This document shows positions 1 to 9,699 of a stretch of DNA of 64,000 nucleotides, one piece after another. Source of the DNA: Gossypium raimondii. Its lineage: Eukaryota > Streptophyta > Magnoliopsida > Malvales > Malvaceae. The translations under genes and the position numbers were made by a program. The notes under the pieces were generated by a model. That model was not told the origin of the DNA. It saw only the letters and a list, made by a program, of their open reading frames with translations, and did no database searches. The first letter of the stretch is position 1, and the number at the start of each line of letters is the position of its first letter. The DNA is taken from NCBI RefSeq assembly GCF_025698545.1, contig NC_068577.1, positions 10,431,501 through 10,495,500 of the forward strand, read 5' to 3'.

Positions 1-99
1 CATAATTAACTTATATTAAGAAAATGTTAGATGAAAATAAAATTCTACATCATAATCCATATGTTGTATACAACATCAAAAAGTTTGAACATTGATTTT

Positions 100-300
100 T
101 TATGGGTCAGAAAGAAATCTTCTGACCCATTCCAATCGCGCAACAGAAGGTAAACTAAAGAAAACGATCATTTGAGTTGGATGTTCTGGAATTTTAAGCA
201 AAGCTCGATACCGCTGATCGTCGGTTAAACCTTCAATTTCCCATAAGGTTGAATATAAATTTGAAGCTTTCTCTTCCATCTTTTGATATTCTTCTGACTT
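100..300 (-). CDS. terminal exon of a Myb/SANT-like (Harbinger-accessory type) protein, partial
   Basis: On the minus strand an open exon of 67 codons, stop included, runs from a TATAGCAG acceptor (301-308) to TAA at 100-102. The peptide has DDQRYRALLKIPEHPTQM followed by PSVARLEWVRRFL. It resembles the C-terminal helical segment of plant L10-interacting-MYB and Myb/SANT-like DNA-binding proteins, relatives of the second ORF of PIF/Harbinger transposons; this is recognition from memory, without alignment. No upstream exon with the Myb helices is visible between this exon and the PIRL fragment at 585, so it is either an orphan 3' exon or its upstream exons were displaced. The exon itself has no stop or frameshift. 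Family assignment is moderate; coding status is well supported by the acceptor and the open frame. Confidence 0.45.
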   Translation of the reverse strand, partial: KSEEYQKMEEKASNLYSTLWEIEGLTDDQRYRALLKIPEHPTQMIVFFSLPSVARLEWVRRFLSDP

Positions 301-489
301 CTGCTATAAAATATAAATTTATACTAAAAGTAGAATTTGGATGCTATAAAATAGATGCCAAAAGGTTTACAATTGTAGGTTTTTCACTTCACTTGAATCT
401 GAAAACACTTGCAAGCAATCAGGATTTTGAACTTTGCAGAAAAGCTCACCAATCTCACAAATAATTTACAAAGTAATGGAACTGGCATA

Positions 490-507
490 AACACACACAC
501 ACACACA
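490..507. repeat. (CA)n microsatellite
   Basis: Nine near-perfect CA dinucleotides lie in the AT-rich spacer between the Myb-like exon and the PIRL fragment. Apart from this tract I see nothing in 303-584. Confidence 0.85.
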
Positions 508-584
508 TTTTGACAAGAAACCAAAACATTTTTGAGATATATACAAGGGGCTAAAAAGAAAAAACTGTAGTAGTAATTCATTGG

Positions 585-1004
585 TTACATGTTGTCATCC
601 GTATTTGCAGTCCGGAACGGCCAACTAATCGAGCAAATCCTGAACCAAAAACCTTTCTCCTTCTTTGGTGGTGCTGCCTTGGTATCCCTCTTGGCAACGA
701 GATCAGCCATGAACTCAACAACAACCTTATGTAGAAAGAAGTTGAATGAGTTAGTAGCTCATAAGAAATCAAACAGGAAAGGTCCCAGCAAGTTAAATTT
801 GTAGCCAGATTAGCATTACCTGAGCACCCAATTTGATTACTTCTCTTGGTGGAACTTCCAAGGGAGTCTCATCAGCTCGGAAAACTCTCAATTTCGACAA
901 TAATCTGAAACAATCGGGTAAAACTTTGATCTAGTTGTCACTTATGTCCAACTCTTCAAGCATCTCAAGGTTTCCAATTGATCTTGGTAAGGCTCTTAAA
1001 TCTG
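585..1004 (-). pseudogene. 3' end of a plant intracellular Ras-group LRR protein (PIRL), with nonsense codon
   Basis: Two minus-strand exons are readable. The upstream one (about 1004 to 820) encodes LRR-type text including LPRSIGNLEMLEELDISDN and LEVPPREVIKLGAQ, ending at a CAG/GTAATG donor (818-822). The last exon (725 to 585) encodes EFMADLVAKRD, a lysine-rich linker and an aromatic tail ending at TAA 585-587. This is the C-terminus typical of PIRL proteins, LRR proteins related to animal Ras-binding LRR scaffolds. A TAG at 931-933 (minus) replaces the expected glutamine of an LDISDNQ-type repeat, so the frame is broken. The earlier LRR exons are absent, and the 5' side dissolves into a short duplicated segment (CTCAAGGTTT, 967-1057). 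I call it a truncated pseudogene; transcription cannot be judged. Confidence 0.7.
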
Positions 1005-1099
1005 CAAAGTTCTTCCCCACATTCAATTGATCTCAAGGTTTCCCCACATCTCAAGGTTCAAGACTCCCTCTTACTTCACAATGTACCTATTAAAAATTA

Positions 1100-2093
1100 T
1101 TGTAACCTACTTAAGTTCTATGTAGCAAATGAAAAGCACAAGAATAAACTAGAATTAAAGCTGGATGACAGAACATATGCTTCTGATAGAAATATTGACA
1201 ACATCAAAACAGAACACATTCAAACAAGACACATCAAAACAGAACACATGCCTACCAGTTATGTTTAAATCTATAGCCCCTGAAATAAGAAAAATATAGA
1301 ACATGGCATAGCTACATTTTCACTATTTCCAAATTATACAATCAAACAATACATACACACACAGACATGCATCAAATTCTGACCGTATACAATTTGACAG
1401 TTTCACATCTCTGAATAGTTCATGAGTTTCAACCAAAGGATTACAGAAGTTGCTGTAAAAGACAGAGATTGTTTTTTATTTATTTCTAACTACATTATGG
1501 TCTCAAAGAAAATGCAAACCTCAAATGGAGGGGAAAACAAGTGCAAGTGACCATAAATAGCTATGCATTTCAATGCTCAATTAGATAACCAACACTCAGA
1601 TTTGTGCATAAAGTGTAGTGTGAAATTCTTGATATCTTTATTAGGACATTCTATGTATAATAATCTAAAATTATACATTCTATGTATAATTATCTAAACA
1701 TAGATAATAAAGTAGCACTTTGTTGCTAGAAGTAGCATGACAAGGTCTAAGGCAACAGAAAACATGTGAATTGAGCTATAAAGTCAGTATGTTGGACACA
1801 AGTGCTGGACATGGGTACTTCAAGAAAAATTATTCAAGCAGATCATGCCCATCAAATTTCCAAATAATTAAAAACATCTTAACATCATTTGATATAAATA
1901 ATTTCAAACCATCAAATATATATATAAAAAGACAATATTCTCGAGACATTTAGGTCCTCTAGTGTCCTCCTTAAGAGCTCGGTGTTTTACGTATTTTTTA
2001 TATATGACTATAAATCTCGAGACATTTAGGTCCTCTAGTGTCCTTTTCATTCTACATACGTTCCAAAGGGAGGAGGCGAAATGAAATATATAC
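1100..2093. other. gene-poor spacer with a 29-bp direct repeat
   Basis: No supported gene. A 29-bp segment beginning CTCGAGACATTTAGG occurs at 1940-1968 and again at 2016-2044 in the same orientation, about 47 bp apart. A smaller AGAACACAT repeat lies near 1210-1250. The remainder is AT-rich sequence that could be intronic if the flanking minus-strand exons belong to one transcript. Confidence 0.5.
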
Positions 2094-2574
2094 CTGCTTC
2101 TCAAGGCTTACGCTCTCAGTTATGTCACCACCTGCTGGAGCAGTATTCGAGTCTGCATTCCTACAGGACATGAAACAAGTGGCTCAACATTTTCAGTGTG
2201 ATAAATAATGACATTAGTGAAAAGATAATAGAGGATTGCCAATATCAAACCACCTTTCATGAATAAAAATGGCATGTTTATCTGGAAATGAATATATATC
2301 AGGAGCCACAGAACCAGCAACGCCTTGGTCTGCAGATTCTAATTTCCGCTCTCCCTATACAAATATTCGTGTCAATCCAAAATATTCTCGGTAAAAGAAG
2401 TCACCAAAGAAATCAAACAAAGCCTACAAGAGACTCACATCGGAAGTATCTTTCGTCCACCCCGGAACTTTATCTGAAACAAGGGCAACATACTGCTCCA
2501 TAGCCGCCTCTGGACTCATGTTCCCCAGCTTTTGCCAAGCATTCCTTGCACAATGCAAGCAATAGTTATGGAAT
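2094..2574 (-). pseudogene. three exons of an acyl-CoA-binding (ACB) domain protein, N-terminus missing
   Basis: Three minus-strand exons join in phase: 2574-2439 (donor GAT/GTGAGT), 2354-2254 (acceptor TATAG), and 2160-2094 (acceptor CTGTAG, donor CAG/GTATAT). The first encodes NAWQKLGNMSPEAAMEQY then VSDKVPGW, which matches the last helix of the ACB fold (consensus W-x-A-W-x-x-L-x-x-M-S-x-E-x-A-M). ACB proteins carry long-chain acyl-CoA esters in the cytosol. The helices with the YGLYKQA-type ligand-binding motif are missing; in their place the exon begins with unrelated residues (FHNYCLHCA). The next two exons encode a low-complexity acidic linker. No terminating exon was found downstream. 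The splice sites are clean, so this is either a gene fragment or the middle of a chimeric transcript. Confidence 0.6.
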
Positions 2575-3316
2575 CTGAAACAACTTGATTAGCAATCACA
2601 TGATTCTAACAGCATGGTAAAACACTTCAGTTGTTTTGACTTTTAGACATTTTCCTATGATAATAATTCCATGTTTGTGTCAGTCATCCAATATCCAGCA
2701 TTTGATTTCAAAATCTAAAGAAGAGCAGAACTATATCCTACTATACTTTCAATTAATAATCCCCAAAACAAGCAGGAACCAGAACAAATCAAGAACAATA
2801 GCAAAACAATTGCAACAATTTCCAGTTTCATCTTCTAGTCACTAACAACAAGAAGCTAATATCTGAATCAGTATCAAACGAACCAACGAAAACCTCATTA
2901 ACCAACAGATATAAACACACAAAAATCCAGAATTTGGTACACCCAATAAGTGAAATTCCAAGAACAATCAATCAATACTGGTAAAAGATATGGAAAAAGG
3001 CAAAACCTTTGGAACAAAATACATATAAAAAAATAAGGCAAACCCAGAAAACGAGATAAGAGCACAATCACAATGCAAAAGCATGTCAATTTTTTCCCCT
3101 TCAATTCTTTGTAATAAACAAGAACCGAAACAAATATTGCAATACAAACAGTTTTAGCTTAAGGATTGAACAATTTTTCAATCACAACGCAACCCATAAA
3201 ACTATTTAGCTTAAGGATTGAACAATTTTGTAAATCGAACATGCATCAAAGAAAAGCGCAAAATTATCTGACAACAGAAACAAATATTGGCGATTTGAGC
3301 CAAAGGAAAACTAACC
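2575..3316. other. AT-rich, probably intronic
   Basis: No supported coding region lies between the ACB exon acceptor and a GTTAGT donor at 3310-3315 (minus). A duplicated TTTAGCTTAAGGATTGAACAATTTT-like phrase occurs at 3153-3178 and 3206-3231. An intron separating a leader exon from the ACB exons is the simplest reading. Confidence 0.35.
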
Positions 3317-3600
3317 TGTAATGAGGAAATCGAAGAAGAGTGCGAGCTGCTAAAATACATTTGGAAAGAAAAGGGAAATCGATTTTAGGGAACAGTGAAA
3401 ATTCCTCCACAAATCGGTTTTTCGTTCTTGATAAAATGAAGAAAATAAAAGGAACGATGAACAAGAACCGATGGCAGAGTGAGTGGAAGGGAAAAGAAAT
3501 TACATGTGCAAGAAAACGTGGGAGAATCGGGCAGAAAATGGAAACTTTATGATGTGGGTAGAAAATGGAAAACAAAAGATGAAAAGGGGGCGGAATAGCT
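3317..3600 (-). other. candidate 5' untranslated leader exon for the minus-strand exons
   Basis: Reading the minus strand, a pyrimidine-rich segment without a long open frame ends at ATTACAG/GTTAGT (3310-3322), a good plant donor. It sits upstream of the ACB exons and just inside the candidate transposon terminus, so it could be the leader exon of a transcript running into 2574-2094. This is inference from the splice signal and position only; promoter elements were not identified. Confidence 0.3.
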
Positions 3601-3762
3601 AATCGGCGTTGAGGGAGCGAATGCCTATTACGCGCAATGAGGGTAATAGGCCAGTAACCGATTCGGGGGGAATCCGAATACAGCGAACCAAACAGCCGTT
3701 TGGTAGTGGGCCCGTTGCATAGGGGAATACGCATGCATTCCCCCCAACCAAACGCCTCCTAA
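3601..3762 (-). mobile_element. candidate PIF/Harbinger-like terminus (one end only)
   Basis: The minus strand begins GGAGGCGTTTGGTTGGGG directly after TTA (+ strand TAA at 3760-3762). A GC-rich GGCGTTTGGTT end next to TTA/TAA fits PIF/Harbinger or Tourist-type elements and their 3-bp duplication. A near-perfect hairpin (arms GGGGAAT/ATTCCCC, 3721-3743) and a second internal AACCAAAC/GTTTGG inverted motif (3687-3704) lie inside. The partner end is not in the window, so the element, if real, extends left past position 1 and includes the three gene fragments. A degraded MITE is the alternative. Confidence 0.4.
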
Positions 3763-3882
3763 AGTATTTGGAAGAGATTGGATTAAATTATTATTATTAT
3801 TAAATGAATCAATTTAGTTGTTATATTATTTTTTTAAAATTAAATAAATTTAAATTGTAATAGAGTTAATGTTTATTATATA

Positions 3883-5275
3883 TGTAATAGCCTATTTTGC
3901 CCGGGCCCGTACAAATAAAAATTAAAATCCATTACTAAAACTCCAGTCCAGTTTTTTTTTTTTTACAAAACCCAATAAAACTTAAATCTAATTCAGCCCA
4001 CAAGCCCAAAAACTCAAAAACCCAAAAACCCGAATGAGCCCAAAAACAAAACAGAAGCAGAAAATTAGAACCCTAGCAGCAACAGTTTCAGCCGCCGCGA
4101 GCCCAATAGCGACCAAGTTCGCCTCCAGCCGCCTTTGCGCACCATGCCTCCACGTGTGCCGCTACATCACTGTACCTGCAAAATAGCCTAGAAGAATCTA
4201 AAAGCAAAAAAGTAGGAGGAAAAATAGTTTGTAAAATATGATTTTTGGGATTATAAAAACTCTGTTTCTGTATTCTAAAAGGGGGAATGAATAGAAAAGA
4301 AAAAACGAAAAAAGCCTCAAAAAGGTGATTAATATATATTTTTTTCTTTTTCTTTATGTTTTTCTCATTCAATTTTTTCTTTTTCTTTTTTTTCTCTGTT
4401 TTGTTTCATGGAATAACAAAAGGGGAAGTGGGGGACTTACCATAGATTCGTGGACTTCTCGTCGGCTCAAATCGCCATTCTTGGCGGAGTTATGGCGGAG
4501 GAGCGACGGACGATGGCATAGAGGCTAGGGTTGAAACCCTAGCAGAGAACAAGAGCAGCAATTTTTTTTTAGAAACTCAGGCTGCAAATGTTTTTTTATT
4601 AAAATTTTTTTGTTTAAATAATAGTATAATACATAATAAAATTAAAAATTTTGATGATTATTCTGAAAATAATAATACGTGATAAATTCAAAATAATATA
4701 ATATGATAAATTTAATAATATTAATGATAAATTTAAGATAAATATACATGATAAATTTAAATAATGTTAATGATGAATTTAAAATAATAATATTGATAAA
4801 TTACAAATAATAATGCATTATAAATCTAAGATAATAATGTACAATAAATTAGACAATATTAATAATAAAACTAAAATAATATTAAGTTTAAACACCAAAA
4901 AATATTAGATTTAAAATTAAATAAAAATGGAATAGTAAATATTTAAATGAATTTAAAAAACAAAAATTAAGTATATTGAATTAATAAGGATTAAATTGAA
5001 GTCAAAACAGAATTTACAAGGAAATATCGAGATTAAAAAAAACTATTCCGGGATCAAAACGCAATGCGCGCATAACATGGGGGACTAAAAGGGAAACTTT
5101 CTCTGCCCCCAAAACAAGGCCCTTTGATGCATACTTAATTGAAACAGAAATAAAATGGGAGACAAAATTTAAAAGGAAATAAAATACAAAAAGACCGGAT
5201 CGAAACGCACTATACAACCAGAGGGACTATTTGCGCAAATATCCCTCAGAAGCAAAAACACGCGGATAATTATTT
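3883..5275 (+). repeat. 5' LTR, truncated and with its distal part inverted
   Basis: 3883-4625 matches 9700-10440 in direct orientation. From about 4627 to 5275 the sequence instead matches the reverse complement of about 10500-11175 of the 3' LTR. The last ~1.1 kb of the LTR (3' LTR 11175-12293) is absent here, and so are the LTR end and primer-binding site. After 5275 the sequence moves straight into internal-looking DNA. The breakpoint sits at AGTATAATAC, after which the 3' LTR continues with GACACCGTTTTG. Confidence 0.8.
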
Positions 5276-5439
5276 TAATAAAATACATCTTTACATTCAT
5301 TTTTTAGCCAATATTCTTTCATTCTTTTCAAATATTTATTCTTTCATTCTTTTGGATTCTCTTCCACATCATTCTTTCATTCATTCATAATCATATTGTA
5401 CAAATTCATACATTCTTTTGTATATTCTTTGGTGCCTAG

Positions 5440-5830
5440 TATAGGTCCCCAGATATCAATGACATGAGTGACACTGCTATAGACTCAGAATTTCCTTTTG
5501 AGTGAGGCATGTGTTTAGAGGGATCTCATGACTTTGAAAATGACATAGATTGTAGCATATCTCAGGACTTGTTAAGGATGGTAGAGCAGGAAGGAAATTT
5601 TACCTCCTGATGAGACAATGGAGATTGTGACCTTAAGGGAACATGCATAACCGAAGAAGCAAAGCAAGACCTTGTTAAGTTACTTCAAGAGTTCAAGGAT
5701 GTCTTCGCATGGTCATAATAGGATATGCCCGGGTTAAACACTGATATTGTAATCTGAACAACAGCACGATATCAGAAATTTACAGTATGTTCAAGATTAA
5801 CATCATGAGCGATGCAGTGAAAATTCTTTG
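5440..5830 (+). pseudogene. Gypsy pol fragment (start of reverse transcriptase region), degenerate
   Basis: Broken frames give the recognisable order DLLRMVEQE-like, IVTLREH, ELLQEFKDVFAWS-like and DMPGLNTDI-like text, the segment that precedes the reverse transcriptase palm in plant Gypsy polyproteins. Several stops and frameshifts are present. The RT catalytic box is not seen; sequence jumps to an integrase-like 3' end after about 5830. Confidence 0.65.
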
Positions 5831-6345
5831 CCGGGACAACGCCTTTCTCTTTGACTTATCATAGCTTTGCCCGTTGAAGTTGAGTTGCCATCTCTCCACA
5901 TTCTTTGTTAGATTTTACCTTAATTGAAGAGAAAGATCCAAAGTTTTCCGTCATAGTTAAATGCACCAAAAGCAAATCTCGCCCAGAAAGCTCTATGAAA
6001 GAAACCTGATACCAAATAAGATCATTCACATACAAAATGAAAGTGGATGGGAAGGATCTTGTATGAAATATTTTATTTGGAAGAGCAATGATTCTGATCG
6101 AAAGGGATAACAAGGACTTGCCTAATCCTATGAGTTTAAAAAAATCAAAAAATCAAAAAAATCAAAAAAATGAAAATGAAAATAAAAATGATGGAAAAAT
6201 AAAAGAAAAGGAAAAAGAAAAAGAAAAGAAAAGAAAAGAAAAAGGAGAGGGCAACGTGAAAACCCACAAATGGCACTTTGTGACCAAAGGTGGATTTGAG
6301 TTGAAAACCCGAAAAGGGCGACTCAAATTTTGAGTAAAATGGGGC
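5831..6345 (+). pseudogene. first copy of Gypsy integrase C-terminal region and following linker
   Basis: Text such as TPFSLTYHSFA and FGRAMILIERDNKDLPNP matches the integrase tail that is also found at 6650-7110. It is followed by an A-rich, lysine-coding stretch and then by a GTGAAAACCC-rich linker (6256-6345) that recurs at 7266-7360. Two integrase tails in one element indicate an internal duplication or recombination between two copies. Frames are broken throughout. Confidence 0.6.
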
Positions 6346-6409
6346 CTGGACGTCATCATCATCGAAGGCTTCTAATGGGCATTGCTTCATTTTTTAGATA
6401 ATTAATTAC

Positions 6410-7110
6410 TTCATCAAACGGGTAGAGGCTGCTAAATATGCCAATGTCATCATATGCCGTTATAGAATTCCAGAAAAGATGGTATCGGTAAATGCGTTAG
6501 CATGATAGCTGAGGTCTATAATCAATTCAAACTCAAACATCGCAATTCATCACTGTATCACCCAGAAATAGATAATAAGAAGATTGCGAAAAAATGACTC
6601 AGACTTACAAGGGCTGGCATGAGAAATTACCATTTGCCCTTCTTGCTTGTCAAACATCTATCAAGACTTCCACCGGGGCAACACCTTTCTCTTTGGTCAT
6701 GGGAGGGAGGTAGTTTTACCCATTGAAGTAGAAATATCTTCTCTCCGAGTATTAGAAATCTCTTCTTTCTGGGTATTAGTTGAGCTAGAGTTGAATGAAG
6801 TAGAATGGATCCAATCGCGATGTGATCAGTTGAACCTGATAAAAGGAAAAATGCTAAAAGCTATTCATCATGGTCAGATGTACCAAAAACCAATGATGCG
6901 AGCCTATAACAAATAGGTTCATCCCCAAGAATTCCACGAGGGAGACCTATTGTTGAAAAGATCATTCCTATACAATAGGATATCAAATTGGAAAGGTCCT
7001 TACATTGTAAAGAAGGCCTTTTCGGGAAGAGCTTTGATCTTGAGTGAGATGGATGGTAAAATCTTGCCAGACCCTGTAAACTTAGATTCAGTCAAGAAGT
7101 ACTTCACCTG
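6410..7110 (+). pseudogene. second Gypsy integrase core and C-terminal fragment
   Basis: The fragment includes KADGIGK-like text, NSSLYHPEID, ATPFSLVMGGR, IEVEISSLRVLE, IQSRCDQLNLIKGKML and HGQMYQKP, in the order seen at the end of plant Gypsy integrases, whose protein inserts element cDNA into chromosomes. A 90-codon frame (6647-6916) is the longest open piece; stops interrupt both sides. A KKAFSGRALIL-like ending precedes the linker. Confidence 0.75.
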
Positions 7111-8469
7111 AAGAAGGAGAAGGGACCAGGGTGAAAACCAGCAAAAGGCGCCTTGGGTCCTAACAGTTAAAAAAAAGACTAAGGTGAAAACCCGCAAAGG
7201 GAGCTTTGAGTCTAAAAAAAAAAATAATAATAATAAAGAAAAAAGAAAAATAAAATGAAGAGGTCAAGGTGAAAACCCGCAAAGGGCGCCTTAAGACCAA
7301 AGGGGATTTGAGTTGAAAACCCAAAAAGGGCGGCTCAAATGTTGATCAAAATGGGGCAGGAGGTGATCAGAGCAATTCAAATTTTGATTAGATTGGGGCA
7401 TATAGTGATCTTGCTATACTTGAATCAACAGGAAGGGGTAGGTGACATCTTGGGGCATCGACAAAGTACTGTAGATTTCCTAAACACATGTCAAACTCAG
7501 AATGATCTTCAGAAAGTTTGTACAGAGAAGTTCAAGCTACGATATCTGGGGCATCTAATCTTCATACTATTTATACTGAATTTTTTATTCTTGGAACACT
7601 TCATTCTTTTCCAAGATACACATTCTTAATCAGTTTATTTGTTATCCTTCTTTACTATCCTTGATAATTTATTAATTTCGGATCCATGCTCTAAATCAAT
7701 TCTATTCTTACCCATTGTTATAATCTTTTGCAAGCATGTTGCATTGGAATAATGATTAATGGACTAATAAAACTTTCACAAGAGAAGTTTTGCATATTAC
7801 CCTAGAAGTTTCTAAATAATACAGGAACCTGAAACAGAACTATTGTTTAAAACGCACCAAGTTTACAGGTTGGAAATCTGAGAAGGAAGAATTTAAATTA
7901 AGACTTTCTCTATTTTGTTGTCAAAAACATTGATTGAACAAAATGACAAGATATCAGAGCTTCAATGAACAAGCAAGCAATAATCACCAAGCAATAAGAA
8001 GAGATTTCCTTGGAGAAGAAAATTCTTCATTTGTGCATGAGCATTTGGTATGACACCCTGGGAATGGTGTGAAAGACTAAAAAGATTCACATCCAATACT
8101 CTTGAATTGCAGTAGGAGAGGATGGAAAAAGTGTCAAATTTTATACCCCGGATCTCAATAGCACAAGACTCGTGACTTAGAAGTACGGTTAAACCTTGAG
8201 GTTACAGTAGGGGCAATTTGATTAGATGAGTGTTTCTTTGGAGATACTAGCCAAACAAGAACACGTTAATGATTGAGCCTTAATAAACAACGAGCAATGA
8301 TAACTCAAACCTTAAAAGATCATTTTCATGACATTCTGCATTCATGCAAATATCATTCATACACATCTAGTTAGGAGCATTTGATTCATTCTGATCATGA
8401 CATCCTAATCACTAGACATAATTAGGTTCATAAAATGGATTCTACAGGTCATGTTTCCTAGAGAACAGA
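7111..8469 (+). other. retrotransposon 3' non-coding region
   Basis: After the integrase tail there is a GTGAAAACCC(A/G)CAAAGGG linker, repeated at about 7130, 7180 and 7266, then anonymous AT-rich sequence without a coherent frame. It is internal to the Gypsy element because LTR and target duplications lie outside it. Confidence 0.6.
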
Positions 8470-9580
8470 TTGGTGAAACCACAAATCCTATCTCCCTAAA
8501 GTTACAGTGGAGCGGATTAAAACCACAGATCTTATCTCTCTAAAGTTGCAGTAGAGCAGATCGCATCCAGTCTTATCTCCCTGAATTTGCAGTGGAGTAG
8601 ACTGAATAAACCAATCTTATCTCCCTAAAGTTACAGTGGAGTGGATTGAAGATAGCAAATCCTATCTCCCTAAAGTTACAGTGGAGCGGATTGAAGATGG
8701 CGAATCTTATCTCCCTGAAGTTGCAGCGGAGTAGATTGAAGCCAATAATCTTATCTCCCTGAAGTTGTAGTGGCGCAGATTAAAACTACAGATCTTATCT
8801 CACTGAAGATGCAGAGAGTAGATCGCATCCAGTCTTATCCCCCTAAAGTTGCAGTGGGGCAGACTAAAGATGGCGAATCTTATCTCCCTGAAGTTACAGC
8901 GGAGCAGTTTGAAGCCAATAATCCTATCTCTCTGAAGTTGCAGTGGAGCGGATTAAAGTGATGGATCTTATTTCTCTGAAGTTGCAGTAGAGCAGACTAA
9001 AGATGGCGAATCTTATCTCCCTGAAGTTGCAGCGGAGCAGATTGAAGCCAATAATCCTATCTCTCTGAAGTTGCAGTGGAGCAGACTAAAGTGATGGATC
9101 TTATCTCTCTGAAGTTGCAGTAGAGCAGATCGCATCAGGTCTTATCTTCCTGAAGTTACAGTGGAGCAGACCAAATAAACCAATCTGATCTCCCTGAAGT
9201 TACAGTGGAGCAGATTAAAACCAAAAATCCTATCTCTCTGAAGTTGCAGTGGAGTGGATTAAAGTTACAAGTCTTATTTCTCTAAAGTTGCAGCGGAATA
9301 GACTGAATAAACTAATCTTATCTCCCTGAAGTTGCAGTGGAGCAGATTGAAGAAACCAATCCTATCTCCCTGAAGTTGCAGTGGAACGGATTAAAATGAT
9401 GGATCTTATCTCTCTGAAGTTGCAATAGAGTAGATCGCGTCAGGTCTTATCTCCCTGAAGTTGCAGTGGAGCAGACTGAAGATAGCAAATGTTCCCTCGA
9501 AGAGCTACAAATCCTATCTCTCTAACATTGCAGTGGAGTAGATCGAAGCACCAATTCCTATACCTCTGAAGATGCAGTAG
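8470..9580 (+). repeat. tandem array of ~42-49 bp units, about two dozen copies
   Basis: The motif TCTTATCTCCCTGAAGTTGC followed by AGTGGAGCAGATTGAAG-like sequence recurs with 42-49 bp spacing across the whole interval. Units differ by substitutions and by short variable spacers (GCCAATAA, GTGATGGA, AACTACAG, GATGGCGAA), some of which alternate in a higher-order pattern. The array lies between integrase and 3' LTR, where several plant Gypsy lineages carry tandem repeats. No coding role is apparent. Confidence 0.92.
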
Positions 9581-9683
9581 GTTTGAAAAAGGTTGCTTGA
9601 AGAAGAAGAGCACCAAGATCTCGCATGACCAGACAAAATTGGCCATTTTTTAGTCTTTGCTCCATTCTCATTACACGATAACG

Positions 9684-9699
9684 AGCAAAAAGGGGCAAC
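9684..9699 (+). other. polypurine tract
   Basis: AGCAAAAAGGGGCAAC immediately precedes the TG of the 3' LTR at 9700. A purine run here is the expected plus-strand primer of reverse transcription and fixes the LTR boundary. Confidence 0.75.

Noticed and set aside
3264..3734. 156-codon minus-strand frame
   Set aside because: Spans a candidate leader exon and a GC-rich transposon end; no family resemblance and a plus-strand shadow in the same interval.
6088..6390. Overlapping frames on both strands around an A-rich run
   Set aside because: Low-complexity lysine/phenylalanine text generated by the poly-purine linker of the Gypsy element.
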